Part shown: positions 31,288 through 38,720 of the stretch, piece by piece | How positions within the stretch are numbered: the stretch's first letter is position 1 | How the letters are laid out: the number at the start of each line of letters is the position of its first letter | From: Candidatus Puniceispirillum sp. | GTDB lineage: Bacteria > Pseudomonadota > Alphaproteobacteria > Puniceispirillales > Puniceispirillaceae | Assembly: GCA_016780525.1 (NCBI GenBank) | Contig: JADHLR010000002.1 | Location: 1-38,720 of the forward strand | Direction of reading: 5' to 3' | DNA length: 38,720 nt | Notes under the pieces: generated by a model | Database searches by the model: none | The model's input: the letters and a program-made list of their open reading frames with translations, nothing else | Told to the model about the DNA's origin: nothing | Position numbers and translations under genes: made by a program

Positions 31288-32253
31288 TCACCGGGTCAAA
31301 AACCGCGGGTCAAAAACAAATATAAAGCTCTTCCATTGCTCATATTTTTCCGGTGGCAGCGGCAAAGGCGAACATTCGCGTGTTGCCCGAATGGCCTCTT
31401 CAGCTGCAACCTTAAAAATCCGATCTGTGTTAAACCTCAAATTGTTATCAACTTTGGCGCTAAGCACGTGTCCATCACGATCTAACGACACAATTATGTC
31501 AACAATGAGGGTATCGCTGCCAGCCGCGCCGATGGGCGGATCCCAGCATTTTGATAAATGCGCCCGCAACCGGTCGATATCGGATAATCCAAGTGGGCCA
31601 ACCACCGGTTTGTCCGGTGCTTTTAAAACATCACCAGCGGCAGCACTCAGGCTGTCATTCAGCTTTTCTGCGGCTTTTTTACGTTCCTGCTCACGCCGCT
31701 TCTTTTCAGCATCATCATTCACCGCCTTGGCTTTTGCCAAATTCTGCATCACCCCGGTCAGCGCATCGGTGCGTTGTTTGGCCAGTTCGTTTTGCCGTGC
31801 CAGCTTATTCACCCGTTTTGGCGGTGATTTTGGCAGTTTTGTCGGCATTTTTTGTGCCGCTGTCTGCGTCGGTTTAGGCTTTGGCGGCACCGGCGGCTGT
31901 GCCTCGGCTGGCTTTGGTTTTTCCTGTATTTTTTCAGGAATGATCTCAGCCGCCGGATCAACTGCCTTTGGCGTTGATTTGGCCGGTGTCTTTGGCGCTG
32001 CCGGTGCTGGTTTTGGCGGCGGCGGTGGCGGTGGTGGCGGGATTTTGCGTTGCGCTGCCTGCTGTTCCTGTTTGGCGGTGCTGACCTCGCTGCCTTCATT
32101 CACATTGGTTTGCGGCACCGTCTGCACAATTTCCATCATCACCAGCGGCTGATCTTCAGGCAGCGGCCGGTTTAAAGACGGCAGACCGACCAACGCCAGC
32201 ACAACAATGCCGAGATGCAAGCCAATCGAAATGTAAAATGAACGTGGGTTCAT
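31288..32253 (-). CDS. tolA: TolA-like cell envelope protein
   Basis: N-terminal TM, Pro/Lys/Ala-rich central domain, C-terminal domain with LSKCWDPPIGAAG; lies between tolR and tolB. Confidence 0.87.
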   Translation of the reverse strand: MNPRSFYISIGLHLGIVVLALVGLPSLNRPLPEDQPLVMMEIVQTVPQTNVNEGSEVSTAKQEQQAAQRKIPPPPPPPPPKPAPAAPKTPAKSTPKAVDPAAEIIPEKIQEKPKPAEAQPPVPPKPKPTQTAAQKMPTKLPKSPPKRVNKLARQNELAKQRTDALTGVMQNLAKAKAVNDDAEKKRREQERKKAAEKLNDSLSAAAGDVLKAPDKPVVGPLGLSDIDRLRAHLSKCWDPPIGAAGSDTLIVDIIVSLDRDGHVLSAKVDNNLRFNTDRIFKVAAEEAIRATRECSPLPLPPEKYEQWKSFIFVFDPRFLTR

Positions 32254-32280
32254 CCTGTTTTGCCATTCACAATTTGTGAT

Positions 32281-32709
32281 CTACTCAATCTCAGGAAGCT
32301 TTGCGACGAGCGCGACTTTGCTAAAGCCGGCTGCCTGAATACGTCCCATGACTCCCAATATGTCACCATAGGTCACGGCCGCATCACCGCGCACAAAAAT
32401 ACGGATGTCCGGGTTTGCCTCGGAAACCGCCTGCAACCGCGGGATCAACGCATCACTGTCAACTTCGGCTTCCTGCAAATACAGCGATCCATCAGCTTTC
32501 ATCGAAACAACAAGCGGCGCCGCATCAGCATTGATCTGTCCGGCCTGGGTTTTCGGCAAATCAACCTCAACACCCACGGTTAACAATGGCGCGGTGACCA
32601 TAAACACGATCAACAGAACCAGCATCACATCGACAAAAGGCGTGACATTGATTTCGCCCATCGGACGATGCCGGGCACCACGTGCCGGACGTTTGACGCT
32701 GGCCCCCAT
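32281..32709 (-). CDS. tolR: TolR (ExbD family)
   Basis: MGEINVTPFVDVMLVLLIVFMVTAPLLTVGVEVDLPKT. Confidence 0.97.
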   Translation of the reverse strand: MGASVKRPARGARHRPMGEINVTPFVDVMLVLLIVFMVTAPLLTVGVEVDLPKTQAGQINADAAPLVVSMKADGSLYLQEAEVDSDALIPRLQAVSEANPDIRIFVRGDAAVTYGDILGVMGRIQAAGFSKVALVAKLPEIE

Positions 32710-33434
32710 TATTGACCGCCTTCGTCAAGCTGACGCGCCAGCAATGTACTGAATTCCTGTGCAAATGTCTCAAGGCGTGCCCCAAATCTTTCAAGGTCGC
32801 CAGCAAATTTATTATAGGCAACAACCGCCGGAATAGCAGCTGCCAGCCCCAATGCGGTGGCGAACAACGCTTCGGCAATCCCCGGTGCCACCACCGCGAG
32901 GCTGGTGTTTTTTGACTCAGCAATTGATTGAAATGAACTCATGATGCCCCAAACCGTGCCAAGCAAGCCGACAAACGGCGATACTGATCCGATCGAGGCC
33001 AAAAAATTCATACCGCGTTCGAGCCGTTCCATTTCCCGGGTAATGGTAAAGGTCATCGACCGGTCAATGCGGCTGACAAGCGAAGCCCGTAAATCCACCC
33101 TTTCACTGTCTGCAAGCCCGCGTGAATTGGCGCGGCGCCACTCACGCATCGCTGCCACAAACACCACGGATAACGCATCTTTCGGATCAGCCCCGGTATC
33201 ATCATAGAGCTTGTCAAGCGACCCGCCTGACCAGAACGCATCCTCAAATTGTTGTGCCAGCCGGCGTTCACGCCGCAGCAATGTGACTTTTTCCACAACA
33301 ATCGCCCAGCACCAGACAGATGCCAGAACCAACAGCAACATCACCAGCTTTACAAAGGGATCCGCTGCCATAAAAAGCCCCCAGATACTCAAATCCGAGC
33401 TGGCATGTGTAACCGTCATTTCTACTGAATTCAT
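32709..33434 (-). CDS. tolQ: TolQ (MotA/TolQ/ExbB family)
   Basis: GMNFLASIGSVSPFVGLLGTVWGIMSSFQSIAESKNTSLAVVAPGIAEALFATALGLAAAIPAVVAYN. Confidence 0.97.
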   Translation of the reverse strand: MNSVEMTVTHASSDLSIWGLFMAADPFVKLVMLLLVLASVWCWAIVVEKVTLLRRERRLAQQFEDAFWSGGSLDKLYDDTGADPKDALSVVFVAAMREWRRANSRGLADSERVDLRASLVSRIDRSMTFTITREMERLERGMNFLASIGSVSPFVGLLGTVWGIMSSFQSIAESKNTSLAVVAPGIAEALFATALGLAAAIPAVVAYNKFAGDLERFGARLETFAQEFSTLLARQLDEGGQ

Positions 33435-33503
33435 TTAATCATACCTCTGTTCTCACCCTAACAGTCATAACCTGACGGCATCTCTATGCCGCCCAATTTT
33501 GTC

Positions 33504-33986
33504 CTACTTCTGCGCCCCACCAGCCAGCTTGTTTCGTATATCCTGTGGCATACGGCATGCCCGTGCTGCGCCTGCCGATTGCAAATTAACGAACCCTATG
33601 TCGACGACGAGTCTGGCAACAATATGGCAAGATTGCATATTTGTAATGGTTTGTCGCAATTTCACCGATGCACCACCCGTTTTCATCACCTCGCTGGTGA
33701 TTTCCAGAACCGCAGAAAGCGCCGCCGCCTGCACAAAATCAATGTCAATATGCCGAACCACAAAGCCGTTTCCATCGCGCGTCAGCAAGGCTTGCTGATC
33801 AATGCCCAGACAGCGCAGCCACGCTGAACGGGCGCGTTCGGCAAATGCCAGATATTGCGCGTGATACACAATGCCGCCAGCGTCAGTATCTTCATATTGC
33901 ACCCGCAGATGATAGCGATGCACGGTATCATCAAGATGGCCATCAAGTTGGTGAACGGCATCGCCGTGAAAGGCCGATCCGGTCAC
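33504..33986 (-). CDS. ybgC: YbgC-like acyl-CoA thioesterase (Tol-Pal associated)
   Basis: [30 protein letters not shown] hotdog motif; upstream of tolQ. Confidence 0.94.
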   Translation of the reverse strand: MTGSAFHGDAVHQLDGHLDDTVHRYHLRVQYEDTDAGGIVYHAQYLAFAERARSAWLRCLGIDQQALLTRDGNGFVVRHIDIDFVQAAALSAVLEITSEVMKTGGASVKLRQTITNMQSCHIVARLVVDIGFVNLQSAGAARACRMPQDIRNKLAGGAQK

Positions 33987-35053
33987 GCATCACCTATGTT
34001 TGGCTCGGCCGGGTCATCAATCGTGCCAAGCAAATCGAGCTGGCGCACGGCCGCCGCTGGTGGCGTCAGGCCAAGATAGTCCCAGCCTGCCGATGACAGG
34101 CAACGGCCGCGTGGGGTGCGCATTAACAATCCGGTCTGCATCAGATAGGGTTCGATCACCTCTTCCAGAACATCGCGTTGTTCTGACAAAACAGCGGCCA
34201 GCGTTTCCACCCCAACCGGCCCACCGCCATACGAGTCCGCCATGCAGGACAGATAGCGACGATCCATCGCGTCAAGACCTTGCGCATCAACCTCTAGCCG
34301 TACCAGCGCCGCATCGGCAATCGCCGCGGTGACCTGGTCTGCACCCTCAACCGCTGCGATATCACGCACCCGCCGCAGCAACCGGCCAGCCACGCGAGGG
34401 GTACCACGCGCCCGGCTAGCAATTTCCATGGCCCCGTCACCTGCCAGTTGCAGACCGAGTTTTTGCGCTTGTCGGCTGAGTATCCTTGCCAATTCATCCG
34501 CATCATAAAACTGCATCCGCATCTGGATGCCAAACCGGTCACGAAGCGGTGTTGTCAGCAAACCAGATCGTGTGGTCGCGCCAACCAGCGTGAAAGGCGG
34601 CAAGTCAATGCGCACCGAACGGGCGGACGGGCCTTCGCCAATCATCAGATCAAGCTGAAAATCCTCCATCGCCGGATACAGCACCTCTTCAACAGCCGGT
34701 GCAAGCCGGTGAATTTCATCGATAAATAAGACGTCACGCGGCTGCAAATTCGTCAGCAGCGCCGCCAAATCGCCGGCACGCGCCACCACCGGCCCCGATG
34801 TAGCGCGGAAGCCAACACCCAACTCGGCTGCAATAATCTGTGCCAATGTTGTTTTGCCAAGCCCGGGCGGGCCATGCAGCAGCGTATGATCCATAGCATC
34901 ACCGCGATCACGCGCCGCATGGATAAATGTCTCCAAATTGCGCCGCCCATTGCCCTGACCGATAAATTCAGCGAGCAGCGTTGGCCGCAACGCATTGTCA
35001 CCACGCTCCTGACTGGTGCCAGCCACCAGCCTGTCTTCGTCCTGCATTGTCAC
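33983..35053 (-). CDS. ruvB: Holliday junction DNA helicase RuvB
   Basis: [57 protein letters not shown]. Confidence 0.98.
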   Translation of the reverse strand: MTMQDEDRLVAGTSQERGDNALRPTLLAEFIGQGNGRRNLETFIHAARDRGDAMDHTLLHGPPGLGKTTLAQIIAAELGVGFRATSGPVVARAGDLAALLTNLQPRDVLFIDEIHRLAPAVEEVLYPAMEDFQLDLMIGEGPSARSVRIDLPPFTLVGATTRSGLLTTPLRDRFGIQMRMQFYDADELARILSRQAQKLGLQLAGDGAMEIASRARGTPRVAGRLLRRVRDIAAVEGADQVTAAIADAALVRLEVDAQGLDAMDRRYLSCMADSYGGGPVGVETLAAVLSEQRDVLEEVIEPYLMQTGLLMRTPRGRCLSSAGWDYLGLTPPAAAVRQLDLLGTIDDPAEPNIGDA

Positions 35054-35670
35054 GTGCCCATCTCCCGCAGCGCCGCTGCAATCAGTGATGATACGTCAGC
35101 CGCCACGCCAGCACGCTGTGCTCGCACAATGGCGCCATGCGCCTCGGCCCGTGCATAGCCAAGATTAACCAGCGCCGACAGCGCATCCTGCGACGCCCCT
35201 GCCTCTATCATGCCGGCGTCAGCCATACCAAATTCAACACCGCCAACAGCATTGGCAAGATTGGGTATTTTTCCAATTTTCTCGGATAGTTCATTGACAA
35301 CACGCTGGGCTATTTTGGGGCCAACACCATCAGCCCGCGCCACCATCGCCTTGTCACCGGCGACAATCGCCTGGGTCAGCGCTGCCGGATCAAGCACCGA
35401 TAAAATGGCCATTGCTGCTTTTGCGCCAACACCCTGCACCGTGATCAGCAGCCGGAACGCATCGCGTTCTGCCGCATCAACAAAACCGAACAATGTCATG
35501 CTGTCTTCGCGGACCTGCATTTCGGTCAAGACCGTGACCATGTCGGGTGCTGTGGCAAGCTGGCTTTGCGAACGGCCGGACACATGCACCGCGTAGCCAA
35601 CACCTTGCACATCAAGAATGATGATTTGGTTGTCGGCGTGAACAACGCTTCCCCGCAATTGTGCGATCAT
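35050..35670 (-). CDS. ruvA: Holliday junction DNA helicase subunit RuvA
   Basis: [38 protein letters not shown]; 4-nt overlaps with ruvB and ruvC. Confidence 0.97.
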   Translation of the reverse strand: MIAQLRGSVVHADNQIIILDVQGVGYAVHVSGRSQSQLATAPDMVTVLTEMQVREDSMTLFGFVDAAERDAFRLLITVQGVGAKAAMAILSVLDPAALTQAIVAGDKAMVARADGVGPKIAQRVVNELSEKIGKIPNLANAVGGVEFGMADAGMIEAGASQDALSALVNLGYARAEAHGAIVRAQRAGVAADVSSLIAAALREMGT

Positions 35671-36242
35671 TTTTGGCCCCTATGCTTGACATCATCCCGC
35701 GCCAACGCCTGACTGATCGCTCTCGAAAGCGGGTCATCCGGCGTGGCATGCGCCGACATTACCGCGATGCCAGCCGGTTTTCCAGCATCATTGCTGGCGG
35801 CAATGGCAATTGCCAGCGCATCTGCCGCATCGGCATTTTCTGCCCGCACCTGCAACAGGCGCGCCACCATCTCCTGCACCTGTTCCTTGCTGGCGCCGCC
35901 GGTGCCAACGACGGCTTTTTTCACCGCGCGTGCAGCGATTTCACTGATCATGATCTGCGCCGTCCCACAAGCCAGAATACCGACGCCGCGGGCCATCCCA
36001 AGGCGCAGCGCAGAACGTGCGGATTTTGCCACAAATATCTCTTCAATGGCGGCAATGTCGGGATCTGTATCGGCAATCACCGTTGACAACCCCTGATAAA
36101 TCGCTGTCAGACGGTCAGCGTCACTTGCACGGGGGTCAGGCCGGATCGCGCCATTGGCGATATGTTGCAGCCGGCCCTGATTAAAATCGATCACACCCCA
36201 ACCGGTACAGCGCAATCCGGGATCAATTCCAAGAATGCGCAT
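35667..36242 (-). CDS. ruvC: Holliday junction resolvase RuvC
   Basis: MRILGIDPGLRCTGWGVID, AAIEEIFVAKSARSALRLGMARGV; track ORF extends to 36254. Confidence 0.96.
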   Translation of the reverse strand: MRILGIDPGLRCTGWGVIDFNQGRLQHIANGAIRPDPRASDADRLTAIYQGLSTVIADTDPDIAAIEEIFVAKSARSALRLGMARGVGILACGTAQIMISEIAARAVKKAVVGTGGASKEQVQEMVARLLQVRAENADAADALAIAIAASNDAGKPAGIAVMSAHATPDDPLSRAISQALARDDVKHRGQK

Positions 36243-36254
36243 CCTGCCCGGCAC

Positions 36255-36995
36255 TCAGGTGAGCTTGGCGATGATATCGTCAGAAATGTCAAAATTTGAT
36301 GACACATTCTGCACATCATCATTATCGTCAAGCGCGTCCAACAGCTTGAGCAGGGTTGACGCTTGTGCCTCGTCAACGGTGATCAGATTTTGCGGTTTCC
36401 AGGTCAGCCCGGATTCTTCGGGGGCGCCAAACCGGCTTTCCAGCTCTTCGCGTACATTGTTGAACTGTTCCGGCGCGCAGGTGATTTCATGCCCATTATC
36501 GTCGGTTTCCACATTATCAGCGCCGGCTTCAAGCACCGCCTCGAACATGGTGTCCGCATCCGCAACATCACCCGCATAGGCGATCTGGCCCACCTTATCG
36601 AACATAAAACTGACCGATCCGGTTTCACCAAGCGAGCCGCCAAACTTGTTAAACGCTGCCCGCACTTCCGAGGCGGTGCGATTGCGGTTATCGGTCATCG
36701 CGTCAACAATCAGCGCGGTGCCGCCCGGCCCGTACCCCTCATAACGGATTTCATCATAGGACTCGCACTCGCCGCCTTCGGCGCGTTTGAGAACCCGCTC
36801 AATATTGTCCTTTGGCATATTCGCAGCACGCGCCGCCGCCAGCGCGGTGCGCAAACGCGGATTCGAATCCGGGTCGGTGCTGGACCGCGCCGCAACGGTT
36901 AATTCCTTAATCAGACGGCCAAAGACTTTGGCGCGTTTTTTGTCCTGCGCACCTTTGCGGTGCATGATATTTTTGAATTTGGAATGGCCTGCCAT
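36255..36995 (-). CDS. yebC: YebC/PmpR family protein
   Basis: MAGHSKFKNIMHRKGAQDKKRAKVFGRLIKELTVAAR, NMPKDNIERVLKRA; track ORF extends to 37070. Confidence 0.96.
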   Translation of the reverse strand: MAGHSKFKNIMHRKGAQDKKRAKVFGRLIKELTVAARSSTDPDSNPRLRTALAAARAANMPKDNIERVLKRAEGGECESYDEIRYEGYGPGGTALIVDAMTDNRNRTASEVRAAFNKFGGSLGETGSVSFMFDKVGQIAYAGDVADADTMFEAVLEAGADNVETDDNGHEITCAPEQFNNVREELESRFGAPEESGLTWKPQNLITVDEAQASTLLKLLDALDDNDDVQNVSSNFDISDDIIAKLT

Positions 36996-37160
36996 AGTCT
37001 CTGAATTTTCGTATATTTGATTGGTTTGAAGCACAATATTACAAAAGCTGTACATGTGCTGCCTGCACAAAAAACTCTATACCAGATGACCGGGGCTTAT
37101 ACCAGCCTTACCCCCGCAATTTTGCCCCAGCAATTTTGTCCCACTAATTTAATTTCGCCA

Positions 37161-37184
37161 GCGCCAATTCAGGCGCCAATTCAG
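37161..37184. repeat. 12-bp perfect tandem duplication at the 3' end of the phosphoesterase gene
   Basis: GCGCCAATTCAG x2 (37161-37172, 37173-37184) overlapping the stop codon. Confidence 0.9.
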
Positions 37185-37981
37185 GCGGGAGACAGGCCAC
37201 CACCAGCACGCAGCGGCGCGACTGTTTGTGCCAGTCCATTTGCATCTGCCTCGACCAGCAAGCCGCATAATGTCACCGCCCCCATTGCCACCGACAAACG
37301 GCTATTGCCGCGGCCGGTAAACCGGTCAGTCGCGGCCACCTTGTCCATGCCGATGACGCTGTCATAATCGCCGCACATACCCGCATCTGTCTGATAGGCC
37401 GTGCCGCCGGCCAAAATCCGGTGATCAGCTGTCGGCACATGCGTATGCGTGCCAACCAGCATCGAGGCGCGACCATCAACCATATGCCCCAGCGCCATTT
37501 TTTCTGAGGTCGCCTCACCATGCGCATCAACCAGAATAAAATCCGCATCACGCTGCAATTTATGCCGCACCAGCGCACCGTCTAACGCGGCAAAAACCGG
37601 GTCATTCGCCGCCATGAATAAATTGGTCATAACATTCACCACGGTAAGGCGTTTGCCAGCCGCATTGGTATGCGTGACCACGCCATTGCCGGGGGTTGCC
37701 TCGGGCATATTCAGCGGCCGCAATAGACGGCTCTGCGTCTCAATATAGGGGATGATTTCAGGCTTGTCCCAGACATGATTGCCAGTCGTCAAAACATCAA
37801 CGCCAACTTCAAACAGCGCCTCACAAATTGCCGGGGTTACGCCAAATCCACCAGCCGCATTTTCGCAATTCACCACGATGAAATCGAGATTATGCTCGGC
37901 CCGTAAAAGCGGCACCTGGCTGATCACTTCGTGACGCGCCGCGCGGCCAACAATATCCCCTAAAAACAATACACGAGTCAT
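37181..37981 (-). CDS. YmdB-family (TIGR00282-like) metallophosphoesterase
   Basis: MTRVLFLGDIVGRAARHEV, NCENAAGGFGVTP, TTGNHVWDKPEI, LVGTHTHVPTADHRIL. Confidence 0.93.
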   Translation of the reverse strand: MTRVLFLGDIVGRAARHEVISQVPLLRAEHNLDFIVVNCENAAGGFGVTPAICEALFEVGVDVLTTGNHVWDKPEIIPYIETQSRLLRPLNMPEATPGNGVVTHTNAAGKRLTVVNVMTNLFMAANDPVFAALDGALVRHKLQRDADFILVDAHGEATSEKMALGHMVDGRASMLVGTHTHVPTADHRILAGGTAYQTDAGMCGDYDSVIGMDKVAATDRFTGRGNSRLSVAMGAVTLCGLLVEADANGLAQTVAPLRAGGGLSPA

Positions 37982-38016
37982 CGCAGGCTCCTCGCCCTGA
38001 TATCCGCCATAGACGC

Positions 38017-38628
38017 TTACCGTTTCGTGCGGTGCAGCCCCGAAGGGGTCAATACCGCGTCCAAGGGCATGTCATAGGGGCCAATTGGCACCTTGTCCAG
38101 CTTTTGCCCGTCAAAGCCAAGGCCGATCACCGCGCATGAATGCCGGCGCGTCGCCAAATCGGCAATGGTGCGGTCATAAAACCCACCACCATAGCCAAGC
38201 CGCCAGCCAGCCGCGTCAAACGCCAGCAATGGTGCCAGAATAATATCGGGCAACACCGGTTGACCAGCGGTCAAAGGCTGCGATGTGCCATACGGCCCCG
38301 CTTCCAGATCATCGCCCACCGCCCACAGACGGAAACTCAAGGCTTGCCCCTCGGCCGGGGTGATCGGCATGGCGGTTTGCTGGCCAGCTTGATGCAGTGC
38401 CGCGACCAATGGCAGTGGCGAAATTTCGCTGCGGATCGGCAAATAGGCGGCATAGATGCCGTGGCCAAAGGTTTGCATCAGCTCTGCACAATATGCAACC
38501 AGTTGCTCGGCCGCCTGCGGGTGCATATCTGCCTGTTGCTGGCGGATTTTAGCGGCCTGTTTCCGCGCCTGCGCTTTTGACGAAACCAGATCATCTGAAG
38601 AAGTTAAAGGTGGGGAAGTTTTCGGCAC
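38017..38628 (-). CDS. 5-formyltetrahydrofolate cyclo-ligase family protein
   Basis: IYAAYLPIRSEISPLPLV, DIILAPLLAFDAAGWRLGYGGGFYDRTIADL; no ATG near the expected N-terminus. Track ORF uses TTG at 38664, a GTG at 38628 is an alternative. Confidence 0.85.
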   Translation of the reverse strand: MPKTSPPLTSSDDLVSSKAQARKQAAKIRQQQADMHPQAAEQLVAYCAELMQTFGHGIYAAYLPIRSEISPLPLVAALHQAGQQTAMPITPAEGQALSFRLWAVGDDLEAGPYGTSQPLTAGQPVLPDIILAPLLAFDAAGWRLGYGGGFYDRTIADLATRRHSCAVIGLGFDGQKLDKVPIGPYDMPLDAVLTPSGLHRTKR

Positions 38629-38720
38629 TGAACACAAACCTGTCAGACAAAAGCGCCGGGCCAACGATGCGACCCGTTGAAATATGACGGCGACGACCAG
38701 ATGAACCGTCAGTATAGATA

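Noticed and set aside
30950-32152. 400-aa plus-strand ORF with Gly-rich and Ser/Ala-rich stretches
   Set aside because: Antisense to tolB and tolA; composition is the mirror of the Pro-rich TolA codons; no recognisable domain

Overview
The window is a dense, housekeeping-type alphaproteobacterial chromosome segment. Family assignments come from motifs and gene order only; no searches were run. Gene order, left to right: lpxC-bamD-recN-ligA (+); pepP/M24, prmA and uvrD/pcrA (-); mlaA-mlaC (+); ettA (-); a YggT-like membrane protein (+); a small single-TM protein (-); rluD-rpoH (+); purA, serA, serC, glmM, folP, ftsH, tilS, cpoB, pal, tolB, tolA, tolR, tolQ, ybgC, ruvB, ruvA, ruvC, yebC, a YmdB-family phosphoesterase and a 5-formyltetrahydrofolate cyclo-ligase (all -). 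I see no tRNA, rRNA, CRISPR array, transposon, phage, toxin-antitoxin or defence system, and no convincing undescribed multi-gene system. The observations worth a second look are mostly small non-coding or architectural signals: a long near-perfect inverted repeat between tolB and pal, a strong terminator separating pal from cpoB, a serC leader resembling the alphaproteobacterial serC motif, divergent genes whose start codons share one CATG, a possible SD-sequestering hairpin at serA, an unusual rpoH leader, a possible 6S RNA end at the right edge, and repeated short (12-24 bp) tandem duplications at gene junctions and in protein linkers or tails.
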